A stretch of DNA of 14,935 nt from an uncultured Planctomycetaceae bacterium (lineage in GTDB: Bacteria > Planctomycetota > Planctomycetia > Pirellulales > Pirellulaceae). Location of the stretch: assembly GCA_903927685.1 (NCBI GenBank), contig CAIYOB010000665.1:1-14935 (forward strand). The letters are read 5' to 3'. How positions within the stretch are numbered: position 1 is the first letter of the stretch; each line of letters begins with the position of its first letter. Both the position numbers and the translations under genes were made by a program. Of the stretch, positions 6,740 through 14,495 are shown piece after piece. The notes beneath the pieces are model-generated. The model saw only the letters and a list, made by a program, of their open reading frames with translations, searched no databases and was not told the DNA's origin.

Positions 6740-8713
6740 TTACGCGGCCAGGCGCCGGCGGGGTTTCGCTTCGGTTTCCAGGACTACCAGCGGTCGGATA
6801 TCTTGCCGGGTCGCCATCGGCGTGCCGGGCAGCGCATGCGCTGCCTGCCCGCCGTCGGGGCTCCGCATCGGAATCCGGCTGGCAGGCACGCTGTCATGAT
6901 GGCGGATGCCGCCCCGCAGCAACCGAGCCGACCAGCCCAGCATGCGGCGGGACGTGTGCACCAGGCCGTACATCCCGAACAACTGCATCCCGGCATCAAT
7001 CAAATGCGCCCGGGCTTTCAAATACAGCCGGCGCCGGACCCGTTGCCACAGCGAATACCGAGCCACTTCGTCAGGAGGCCGCGTTTCGAGATCGGCCAGA
7101 GGGATGGCCGATTTCGACCGCACGAGGGCCAGGATCAGCCGCAAGGGGTTGAAAAAGTAGGAATACGCCGCCAGCAAGTTCAATTGTTTGAGCCAGGGCT
7201 GCGGATGCGTCGAGGCCACGACGTAATTCCCGTCGACGACATGCGGCTCGATGGCGGCCCCGTTCACTTCGGCAATCGCCAGTCCGGACGTGTACGTGTC
7301 CTCGTACCACTTGGAACCAGGTGAAGGAGTCAGCATCAGTACTTGGGTGTACAGCGCCCCTGCTTCGCGCAGGACATCCAGTTGATTGAGCAGCCCCCGG
7401 TTGCCCTTCCAGGTGACCAACGGCTGTGCGTCGTAGTGCATCAGCATGGGCACGGGGTAAATCCCGTGCTGGCGCAACACGCGGAACGCCTGCAGCGTCT
7501 TGTTCTCGTCCTGGCCCTTCTTGACCAGCGTGCCGGTCAAGTCCTCGACGCCCAGCCATAACGCCGTCAGTCCCGCCTGACGAATGAGCGGCAAATGCTC
7601 CTGGATTCGCAAGGTGTCGTGGATGGTCGCTTCGGTCGCCCAGCGGATCTTGCAGTACGGCCGCTGCCGGGTATTCACGCGGCGAGCCAAGGCTTCAGCG
7701 ATGTCCAACGTCCGCTTGGTGTCGTTGAAGAAATTGTCGTCCGTCCCGAAGAAGTTGGCGATCCCATACGTCTCGGCAATCTGCTGCATCTCGTCCGCCA
7801 CGCGCTCGCCGCTCTTCGTCCGGTGCTGCCGCTGGTTATAGGCCGGGATGGGACAGTAGGAACAGCGGAACTTGCAGCCGGAAGTGAGCACCAGGGACGC
7901 GACCTTGCAGTGCTTCCGGACCCGGTTGGCCGGCAGGGCCTGCGGTCCCAGCGTGGCGGCCGCGCTGGGCGGTTCCAACAACTGGTACCCCAACACCGGA
8001 TACGGCAGTTCATCCAGGTCGCCCACCAGACGCTGAATGCCGGTATCCACCAGTTCCTCGCAAGGCCCGTCGAGAGATGCGGAACGGCCGTAGACCAGTC
8101 CCGGGATCTCGTCCAGCAGTTCCGCTTGGCGCGCCCGCAAGAATGCCTCTCGCAGGGTCTCGTTCCGGCCACGCAGGGACAACAGGATTTCCAGCAGGTG
8201 CAGCAGCACGTACTCTTCCCCGGTGACGGCCACATCGGCGCCCCACGGGTTGTCCGCGTCCGGACTGAACACCTGCCACGGCTCGTAGATGATCCGGGGC
8301 CCACCGGCGATGATCAGCGGCCGCTGGGCCGGCTCAATCCGGTTGGCGTCCTGGATCAGCCGATCGCATTCGGCCGAATGCAGATGCATGCTGGAGACCA
8401 GGAACAGGTCGGGAATCCGGCCGTCCAGCCGCATCTGCGAGGCATCGAAATTCCGGTTCCACTGCTGGAGCACGATCCGCGTCTTGTCGAATCCGGAATC
8501 CACCAATGCCGAGCCGAGCGCTCGTACGCCGGCGGGCACCATCCGCTGATCGGCATACAGGAAGGGCAGGATCCGCGTGCGATGGTCAAACGCACAGGCG
8601 ATCACGGTAGTCAGATCGTGCCGGGCCGCCAACCCGCGCAGACGCTGCCGGATGGCATACATCTCACCAGGCGCCAGCAGGACATCTCCAGCAGGACGAC
8701 GAGGTAGTTCCAT
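6740..8713 (-). CDS. Radical SAM protein with B12-binding-like N-terminal domain
   Basis: The product has 657 residues. Residues about 35-190 resemble a cobalamin-binding fold: PDLFLVSSMHLHS (101-113), RPLIIAGGPRII (131-142) and DVAVTGEEYVLLHLLEIL (160-177). I do not see the DxHxxG cobalt-ligand motif, so any B12 would bind without the lower His ligand. The radical SAM core starts with CKFRCSYC, giving C280, C284 and C287 for the 4Fe-4S cluster, and continues to about 500 (FFGTDDNFFND, LWLGVEDLTGTLVKKGQ, MLTPSPGSKWYEDT). The C-terminal 150 residues have an aromatic stretch (LLAAYSYFFNPLRLILALV) and a basic tail. The reaction and substrate are not recognisable; methyltransfer or another radical modification is typical of this architecture. 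Start 8713 has no clear ribosome site, and a start at Met18 (8660-8662) is possible. Confidence 0.85.
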   Translation of the reverse strand: MELPRRPAGDVLLAPGEMYAIRQRLRGLAARHDLTTVIACAFDHRTRILPFLYADQRMVPAGVRALGSALVDSGFDKTRIVLQQWNRNFDASQMRLDGRIPDLFLVSSMHLHSAECDRLIQDANRIEPAQRPLIIAGGPRIIYEPWQVFSPDADNPWGADVAVTGEEYVLLHLLEILLSLRGRNETLREAFLRARQAELLDEIPGLVYGRSASLDGPCEELVDTGIQRLVGDLDELPYPVLGYQLLEPPSAAATLGPQALPANRVRKHCKVASLVLTSGCKFRCSYCPIPAYNQRQHRTKSGERVADEMQQIAETYGIANFFGTDDNFFNDTKRTLDIAEALARRVNTRQRPYCKIRWATEATIHDTLRIQEHLPLIRQAGLTALWLGVEDLTGTLVKKGQDENKTLQAFRVLRQHGIYPVPMLMHYDAQPLVTWKGNRGLLNQLDVLREAGALYTQVLMLTPSPGSKWYEDTYTSGLAIAEVNGAAIEPHVVDGNYVVASTHPQPWLKQLNLLAAYSYFFNPLRLILALVRSKSAIPLADLETRPPDEVARYSLWQRVRRRLYLKARAHLIDAGMQLFGMYGLVHTSRRMLGWSARLLRGGIRHHDSVPASRIPMRSPDGGQAAHALPGTPMATRQDIRPLVVLETEAKPRRRLAA

Positions 8714-8869
8714 GACAATTCTGCCAACCGAGAAGAGGACTCGAGACGGACTGTTCGGGCCCTTGACAGCGGCACGCTCATCTGGCCGTGACCGCTGCTA
8801 GCATGCAGTCCTTGGGTTCAAGGCAGACTGTCGCAGAAATGGCGTCGCGAGTCTAGGTCGAAATCGCGG

Positions 8870-10354
8870 CTACACGTTGCCCTCCAGTTTCAGCCGGTAC
8901 ATCCGGGCAAAGGCTTTGAACCGCCGGGCGTCGCCTTCGTCGGCGCAGAACAGGATCGGGTGCGGGCCGGCATAGATGTCGCAGACGTCCTGGACGCCGT
9001 CGATGGTCGTCAGCACACGGGTCGCACAGCCGCCGGTCGGCGGCGAGGCTGGCGACCGGATGACGCGGCCCTTCCAGCAGGACAGCGTGTCTTTGCCCGT
9101 CAGGTACTTGGCCACCAGGATCGGCTCGTCGGGCGTCCATTGAACGTCCAGCGCCGCTGTTTTGGGAAGCTGGTGGAAGAAGGGCCGCACGGCAAATGGC
9201 TGGCTGGGCCCCTGCGGACCGTGCAGCTTCAGGGCGCAGGTACAGTGAGCGCCGAAATAGTGGTTCTCGCTCGTATCAAATTCCGGATTGTGCTGGAAGC
9301 CCGCCCGGTCCAACAGCCAGCGGCCCAACATCAGGGTCAAGGTCGCGTCCAGGTGGTTCTCGCAACCGCTGGGCAGCAGTTCCCCGTTGTTGATCGAAAA
9401 GCTGATGCACGGCTTGCGGTGCTTAAGCATCAGGCACTCGATGGTGATCGCGTCGGCTCCGTACCGCTGGACGATCTGCCGCACGGCGCGGTGGGCTCGA
9501 AAAGCCTTGCTCACATACTCGTCCGTCACGTCGGTCACGGACAGCGCCTGGCTCTTGAACGCCATGGCCTCCTGCCGCAGGGCGTCGTCGGGCGTGAGGG
9601 CGTCGAACATGGCGTTCAGCTCCTCCGCCGGCACGCTGACGATCTCGACGCCCAGTAGCGGTTCTTGGGTGGTTGTCACCGCAGCCACATTGCCCGCGAC
9701 GCGCAGCAAGCGGCTGTGGGCCAGCATCTTCTTGGCTCGCACGGCGCGCAGGCCGCGTTCGATCTCCGCAAAGTTCTCGATCGAATGGATGTAATACAGA
9801 CCTTCGGCCTTGCGGAGCGATTCGGGCGGCAGCTGGTGGTTCGCACCGACGGAATGATAGACGATCGCCGTGGGGGCGGATTCCGTCGCCATCTGAAACG
9901 CCCACTTGGACAGCGTGTTCCAGAAATTGACGATCAGGACCGCGTCGGGCGCCGCTTGCTTCGCCTGGGCGATGAACTCCTCGACCTTGGCCTGCTGGTA
10001 GATCGCCTGCGGAACGAACTCGAGGTCGATCCCCAGCGACTCGCCCATCTCGCGGATCTTGCCGGTGAATGTCTGTTGTTGGGCCTCAGGCTGGAACTGG
10101 TTTCCCGGCCAGGTGAACCATTGGTGCGGCGCCCACGAGTCCTCCATCTGGCCCGCGATCACCACGTCGGCCGGAGGATACAGAAAAGCGACCAGCACCC
10201 GCGGACGCTGCTTGGCCAGCGGCGGCATGGCGGCCTCGGCGGCCGCGGCCTGCCCGCTCAGCAGATTCGACAGGACGACCGACGCGCCCAGCGCGCCGTT
10301 CAGAGCCAGAAAGTCACGGCGCCGCAAACCGCTGCCAGTACAGCTATCACACAT
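8870..10354 (-). CDS. Tat-exported protein with L-fucose/L-arabinose isomerase-like fold
   Basis: The product has 494 residues. The N-terminus has a twin-arginine signal (LRRRDFLALNGALG, then a hydrophobic stretch ending AAAAEA at about 41), so the folded protein is predicted to be exported. Residues about 50-220 resemble the N-terminal Rossmann-like domain of FucI/AraA-type sugar isomerases (PDAVLIVNFWNTLSKWAF, TAIVYHS). Residues about 295-490 resemble the catalytic half: DAITIECLML (301-310), GELLPSGCENHLDATLT (324-340), GAHCTCALKLHG (368-379), AGPHPILF (462-469). Candidate metal ligands by analogy are E306, E332 and H370. The ATG has GAGGAG eight bases upstream. The radical SAM gene lies 156 bases downstream on the same strand. 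Isomerase activity is not shown; it may instead bind or process a sugar outside the cytoplasm. Confidence 0.68.
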   Translation of the reverse strand: MCDSCTGSGLRRRDFLALNGALGASVVLSNLLSGQAAAAEAAMPPLAKQRPRVLVAFLYPPADVVIAGQMEDSWAPHQWFTWPGNQFQPEAQQQTFTGKIREMGESLGIDLEFVPQAIYQQAKVEEFIAQAKQAAPDAVLIVNFWNTLSKWAFQMATESAPTAIVYHSVGANHQLPPESLRKAEGLYYIHSIENFAEIERGLRAVRAKKMLAHSRLLRVAGNVAAVTTTQEPLLGVEIVSVPAEELNAMFDALTPDDALRQEAMAFKSQALSVTDVTDEYVSKAFRAHRAVRQIVQRYGADAITIECLMLKHRKPCISFSINNGELLPSGCENHLDATLTLMLGRWLLDRAGFQHNPEFDTSENHYFGAHCTCALKLHGPQGPSQPFAVRPFFHQLPKTAALDVQWTPDEPILVAKYLTGKDTLSCWKGRVIRSPASPPTGGCATRVLTTIDGVQDVCDIYAGPHPILFCADEGDARRFKAFARMYRLKLEGNV

Positions 10355-10508
10355 GGTCGATTCTCCTCATTGAAAGATGAAGTCAGGTTACAATCGGGGG
10401 CGAATATCTGTTGGACATTGTACACGGCGATGGCGGATGATGCACGACAGGGCGGCCGACACAGCGCGGCCGTGATCGGGAGTGTTGGGAAGGATGCTGG
10501 CAGCAGAC

Positions 10509-10565
10509 CTGCCGGGCCTTGCCCCTGTCGGGCCACCTGTCGGGCCTTGCCTGTCGGGCCTTGCC
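10509..10565. repeat. Short degenerate tandem repeat, CTGYCGGGCC units
   Basis: Four copies of CTGYCGGGCC begin at 10509, 10525, 10537 and 10551, most followed by TTGCC. Unit spacing is 16, 12 and 14 bases. The array lies in the 329-base divergent space between the isomerase-like gene (start 10354) and the aminotransferase (start 10684). Otherwise that space shows only a lone TATAAT-like box on the minus strand (TACAAT, 10422-10417). Copy-number variation between strains would be expected. Confidence 0.5.
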
Positions 10566-10683
10566 CCTCTTGCTTCGCCTGTTCTCCCCGACTACGCTCA
10601 TGCTTTCCCTGAATTGAGTTTCGGACAGGACAGCCAATTGCGTCTCTGCGTTCCCAGACATCCCTCTCCCATAGCGTCCAGCC

Positions 10684-11919
10684 ATGACCTTTCCAACCGT
10701 TCGCGCCTCCGAGCACCTCCACGACGTCAAGTACGAGATCCGGGGAGCGCTGGCCCGTCGCGCCGAGCAACTGGAGCGTGAGGGGCACGAGATCATCAAG
10801 CTCAACATCGGCAACCCCGGCGCGTTCGGGTTTCGCATGCCGGACACCATGCGGGTGGCGATTGTCGAGAACCTGCACCAAGCGGATCCCTATTCGCACC
10901 AGAAGGGGATCTTCCCGGCCCGCGAGGCCGTGGTGATGCAGGCCCAGAGCCGCGACGTGATGGACGTCACCGCGGATGACGTGTTCATCGGCAACGGCGT
11001 CTCCGAACTGATCATGCTGGCGATGCGGGCCCTGCTGAACCCGCAGGACGAAGTGCTGGTGCCCAGCCCCGACTATCCGCTCTGGACGGCGTCGGTGGTG
11101 ATCCACGGGGCCCAGGCAGTGCATTATCCCTGTCGTCAGGAACGCGGGTTCGTGCCCGACCCGGCCGAGGTCGAAGCCCTGGTTACCGACCGCACGCGGG
11201 CGATCGTGGTGATCAACCCGAACAATCCCACGGGCGCCGTGTATCCGCGCGAGGTGCTTGCGGCACTGGCCGACCTCGCCGAGCGGCGGCATCTCGTGTT
11301 CTGTGCCGACGAAATCTACGATGAGATGCTGTACGAGGGCACCCAGTTCGTGCCGTCCGCCACACTCGCCAAGCGAACCCTGTGCCTGACGTTCGGCGGC
11401 TTGAGCAAAGTCTACCGGGCCTGCGGACTGCGGGTGGGCTGGCTCACGTTCTCCGGCGAGCGGGAACATGCGCGCGACTATATCCAGGCGGTGGAGCTGC
11501 TCGCCTCGCTCCGGCTCTGTTCGAACGTGCCCGGCCAATATGCCGTGCAGACGGCGCTTGGCGGTTACCAGTCGATCTTTGACCTGACGCGCCCCGGCGG
11601 CCGCCTGTACGCGACTCGGGCGGCGATGCTGGACGCGGTGCGGCGCAGCCGCTGGCTGTCGGTGATGCCGCCGCAGGGGGCGATGTACGCCTTCGTCCAC
11701 GTGCACGCCGAGCGATTGCCGGGCGGCACCGAGGCGTTCAACGACCGGACATTTGCGCTCGATCTGCTGGAACGAAAGCACGTCCTGGTGGCGCCGGGAT
11801 CAAGTTTCAACGTGCCCTACCGCGACCATTTCCGCGTCACGCTGTTGCCGGACGCCGAGCAGATGGCCGACGTGTTTGCGCGGATCGAAGCGCTGTTGGA
11901 TGAATACGCCGCCGCGTGA
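10684..11919 (+). CDS. alaA: Alanine aminotransferase, AlaA-type (PLP class I)
   Basis: The product has 411 residues and aligns almost end to end with E. coli AlaA (405 residues), which transfers the amino group between glutamate and pyruvate in the cytoplasm. Shared marks are KLNIGNPGAFGF (39-50), FIGNGVSELI (101-110), PSPDYPLWTA (127-136), VINPNNPTGAVY (176-187), CADEIYDEMLY (207-217), the PLP site GGLSKVYRACGLRVGW (238-253, Schiff-base lysine K242), CSNVPGQYAVQTALGGYQSI (279-298) and the substrate-carboxylate arginine R384. The start agrees with the AlaA N-terminus, although no Shine-Dalgarno sequence lies upstream, so translation may be SD-independent. It stands alone, divergent from the isomerase-like gene, and looks like a housekeeping gene between accessory ones. 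Confidence 0.93.
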   Translation: MTFPTVRASEHLHDVKYEIRGALARRAEQLEREGHEIIKLNIGNPGAFGFRMPDTMRVAIVENLHQADPYSHQKGIFPAREAVVMQAQSRDVMDVTADDVFIGNGVSELIMLAMRALLNPQDEVLVPSPDYPLWTASVVIHGAQAVHYPCRQERGFVPDPAEVEALVTDRTRAIVVINPNNPTGAVYPREVLAALADLAERRHLVFCADEIYDEMLYEGTQFVPSATLAKRTLCLTFGGLSKVYRACGLRVGWLTFSGEREHARDYIQAVELLASLRLCSNVPGQYAVQTALGGYQSIFDLTRPGGRLYATRAAMLDAVRRSRWLSVMPPQGAMYAFVHVHAERLPGGTEAFNDRTFALDLLERKHVLVAPGSSFNVPYRDHFRVTLLPDAEQMADVFARIEALLDEYAAA

Positions 11920-11975
11920 CCGGGCGGTGTGGATCGTTCCGCTGCAGCAGAACCCCTCCCCGGCCGCTCGATTGA

Positions 11976-12164
11976 GCGTTCGCAGCGCATTTGCACTGCT
12001 GGAAGTACTTCCTGGGCAGCCATCCGATGTTTCAGCCTGCCGAAGAGGATTCGCGGACCTTCCGCATGTTCACCGCCCCGTTGATTGGCCAGGGCAGTTG
12101 TCTGGGAAAGAAAATCCCGCGAGAATCTGGGCGAACGGCTCTCTTCATGCACCATCAATTGTGA
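11976..12164 (+). pseudogene. Decayed coding fragment of unknown origin
   Basis: Between two stops, one forward frame reads as protein-like for about 62 codons, including HCWKYFLGSHPMFQPAEEDS and then RTFRMFTAPLIGQGSC. It has no start codon with a ribosome site, and the frame fails soon after. The balanced amino-acid composition differs from the arginine- and proline-rich shadow frames of this genome. I cannot name the family. It may be a remnant of a short regulator or transposase N-terminus; this is weak. Confidence 0.3.
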
Positions 12165-12258
12165 TTTCCAGACACTCGGCAACTGCACGGTTGTCACCAA
12201 GGACAGCGACTTCCGGGAAGTTCCGGGACTTACCGTCGAAGGCTGGTCGCCCCAGTGA
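12085..12258 (+). pseudogene. Remnant of a PIN-like (DUF5615-type) toxin
   Basis: In another forward frame the codons at 12190-12222 read VVTKDSDFREV. That closely matches the second acidic motif of DUF5615/PIN-like nuclease proteins, usually written V-T-x-D-x-D-F. The upstream part of the frame lacks the first acidic strand and the helices of a full protein (about 110 residues), and the frame ends after GWSPQ without the usual following strand. There is no credible start codon. It looks like the broken C-terminal half of a toxin gene; no antitoxin partner is seen. A chance match over 11 residues remains possible. Confidence 0.35.
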
Positions 12259-12302
12259 GATCGATGGGGCGCGAGCTACTTACCGTCTGGGAGACCCGAC
12301 GA

Positions 12303-14342
12303 ATGACAGACTGGCAGCTTTGCAACCCGCAGCGAATATCCGCGTCGTCCCGGGGTGTCAGGATTCAGGCCTTGGGCTTTCTGGTCAGCGTGGCCCTGAC
12401 CATAGCCGCGCACGCGGCGGATGACCAATCAGCCCGGACCGCTCCGAATCACTCCGGCGGAGTCCAGCGACTGATCGAGCCGCACGGGCAGGCGGATCTG
12501 GAGGGCATGGACCAGCGAATCTACCTGGCTGTACAGAAGCTTGCCCGCTATCTGCGGACGCTGGTTCATCCCTGGGAGGAAGATGCGACGCTGGCCCTGC
12601 TGACGGACAGCCGATCCGACGAGCACCACATCCGGCCCAACACCGGGGCGATTCAAGGCTTCTGCTTCTTGTGCCGTTTCGGCCCCTACGACGAGTCCGT
12701 GGTGGGCGTCTCGCGCGAGCGGCTGCTCACCGAGACGGTCATCCCGATGATTCGCTACTTGACCGCGACGCACGTCACCGGGACGCGGCCCACGAGCGAC
12801 CAGCGCCGCTGGGGCGACGCCTGGCAGTCGGCCCATTGGACACAGGCGTTGGGCCTCGGGGCTTGGTACGTCTGGGACCAGTTGCCGGAGGACGTCCAGG
12901 CGGGCGTCCGCCGCGTGGTCGCTCACGAGGCCGAGCGGATCGCCGTCGGCACGCCGCCGCACCAGATCGAGTTGGACACCAAGGCGGAGGAAAACGCCTG
13001 GAACAGCCGCGTCCTCTCGGTGGCCCAACTCCTGCTGCCGGACGATCCGCGGCGGCCGGGTTGGGAGACCGCGTTTCAGAAGTGGGCGTTGTCCTCGTTC
13101 CTACGGCCCGCCGACGAACGCTCGCAGACGCTGGTCGACGGCCGCCCGGTGGCCGAGCAGTTCACGGGCGCCAACATCCACGACGACTTTACGCTGGAAA
13201 ACCACCGCATCGTCCACCCGGATTACATGACGTGCATCTCGCTGAGCCTGGGCGCCGAAGTGGATTACGCTCTGACGGGCCGCCGACCTCCGGAGGCGGT
13301 GCGTTACAACGTGGCGGAAATCAACGAGAACCTGAAGTGGTTCTTGCTGCCCGATGGCGGCTTCGTATACCCCAACGGCCAGGACTGGCAGTTGTTCCGC
13401 AACGCGGATTGGACGGTGAAGAGCATCATGACGGCGGTCTTGCTGCGCGACCCGGACGCCTGGGCGCTGGTTCAGCCCAGCGTGGCAACGCTGGAGAAGA
13501 TGCAGGCCCGCTCGACGTCCGGCACGGTGTACGCCCCCGGCGAAACGTTCTTTGCATCGACGCAGACCGATTTGCTCAGTTCGCTGGGCACCAGCTGGCT
13601 GCTGCTCAAGCTGGCGGACGGCATCGAGCGGGCGCCGCGCGAGCGGGTGGGGGTCCGCCGCCTGGACTCGGGCAAGCTGATCCTTCGCCGCACGGGCTCG
13701 GCGGTGCACACGGTCAGCTGGGGGCCGGCGGTCATGGCCCAGTGCGTGCCGTACCGCCTGGACCGGATCGTCTCGCCGGACCAGCGGAACGGGCTGGGGG
13801 AGATCGTCCTGGTTGGACAGCAGAAACCGCTCCCCGTCCGGCTGCGGGACGTGCAGGTGGCCAGCGGCGACGATTCGTTTCAGGTCGAGCTGGTGGTCGA
13901 GCATGGGGACGCGGTCCGCGCCGAACTGCGGTTCGCCTCGAACCCGGACGGCAGTTTCGCGGTCCGGGAGAAACTGGTCGCGCTGACCGACGTCGCCACC
14001 TCGCTGGTGGCCACAGGCCAGATCGGGATTCTCAACAATCCCGGCTGGGTGTACGAGCGCGGACGGCGGACGATCGCGATCGAGGGGCGGCAGGAGGATG
14101 TCCCTGCGTTGAGCGGCAAGCGGCTCGCAGCCGACGGCGTTCGCGAGATCGAGGTCGACGGCGTGCTGCGCATCCGCGGGACACAGCCGTTGCGAGTCCG
14201 GTATGCCGGCGCCGCTCGCCCCGAGCGGTCACGAGCCACCGACTTGCTGTACATGAACTGCGTGGCTGGCGAGCGGACCTGGCGGGCGGGCGAGATAGTC
14301 TCCGAGTACGAGGCCGTGATCGACGTGGCTCCAAGCCGCTGA
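12303..14342 (+). CDS. Secreted alpha/alpha-toroid protein, putative polysaccharide lyase or glycosidase
   Basis: The product has 679 residues. The N-terminus has a signal peptide (IQALGFLVSVALTIAAHAAD, residues about 22-41). Residues about 60-440 are helical, with conserved-looking patches typical of toroid enzymes: RRWGDAWQSAHWTQALGLG (168-186), KAEENAWNSRVLSVAQLLLP (227-246), HDDFTLENHRIVHPDYM (293-309), LLPDGGFVYPNGQDWQLFRN (349-368). The N, H and Y residues in the third patch could be catalytic, as in heparinase- and alginate-lyase-like families. Residues about 455-679 are beta-rich, as in the sandwich domain that follows the toroid in such lyases. I chose ATG 12303 for the GGGAG nine bases upstream and the signal peptide; the open frame reaches back to 12255. 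It converges with a sulfatase gene, which suits a sulfated glycan. The CAZy family was not assigned, and the substrate is unknown. Confidence 0.7.
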   Translation: MTDWQLCNPQRISASSRGVRIQALGFLVSVALTIAAHAADDQSARTAPNHSGGVQRLIEPHGQADLEGMDQRIYLAVQKLARYLRTLVHPWEEDATLALLTDSRSDEHHIRPNTGAIQGFCFLCRFGPYDESVVGVSRERLLTETVIPMIRYLTATHVTGTRPTSDQRRWGDAWQSAHWTQALGLGAWYVWDQLPEDVQAGVRRVVAHEAERIAVGTPPHQIELDTKAEENAWNSRVLSVAQLLLPDDPRRPGWETAFQKWALSSFLRPADERSQTLVDGRPVAEQFTGANIHDDFTLENHRIVHPDYMTCISLSLGAEVDYALTGRRPPEAVRYNVAEINENLKWFLLPDGGFVYPNGQDWQLFRNADWTVKSIMTAVLLRDPDAWALVQPSVATLEKMQARSTSGTVYAPGETFFASTQTDLLSSLGTSWLLLKLADGIERAPRERVGVRRLDSGKLILRRTGSAVHTVSWGPAVMAQCVPYRLDRIVSPDQRNGLGEIVLVGQQKPLPVRLRDVQVASGDDSFQVELVVEHGDAVRAELRFASNPDGSFAVREKLVALTDVATSLVATGQIGILNNPGWVYERGRRTIAIEGRQEDVPALSGKRLAADGVREIEVDGVLRIRGTQPLRVRYAGAARPERSRATDLLYMNCVAGERTWRAGEIVSEYEAVIDVAPSR

Positions 14343-14383
14343 GACCGAACAACCGCGTCTCGGAGAGACAAAGCTACGTGACA

Positions 14384-14446
14384 AGTCCCTCGCCTTCCTT
14401 TGCGTCTCTCACCCCCCCCTCTCCACGGAGCACCGGGGCGAGGGAC
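14384..14446. terminator. Inverted repeat between two convergent genes
   Basis: AGTCCCTCGCC (14384-14394) is the exact reverse complement of 14436-14446, with a 41-base pyrimidine-rich loop that includes a run of eight C. A smaller hairpin, GTCTC GGA GAGAC, lies at 14357-14369. The element sits between the ends of the toroid-protein gene and the sulfatase gene, where a bidirectional terminator would be expected. Its CCCTC/GAGGG style resembles repeats scattered in many GC-rich genomes. No T-tract is present. Confidence 0.4.
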
Positions 14447-14495
14447 TCAATCCGTGAGCGTCGCTGACGATCGCGCCACAGCTCGTGAACCGCAA

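Noticed and set aside
7595..8707. 370-codon plus-strand frame opposite the radical SAM gene
   Set aside because: The opposite strand has the CxxxCxxC motif and a full domain; this frame has none.
8810..8823. CCTTG GGTT CAAGG hairpin between the isomerase-like and radical SAM genes
   Set aside because: A 5-bp stem without a T-tract is too weak to call a terminator.
10417..10422. TACAAT on the minus strand as a -10 box for the isomerase-like gene
   Set aside because: A good -10 match 63 bases before the start, but no -35 hexamer at 16-19 bases, so not listed as a promoter.
10300..11781. 493-codon minus-strand frame opposite alaA
   Set aside because: alaA aligns end to end with a known enzyme; the frame also crosses an intergenic repeat array.
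11817..12200. 127-codon minus-strand frame after alaA
   Set aside because: It overlaps the alaA 3' end, and its serine/arginine-rich translation lacks any motif or ribosome site.
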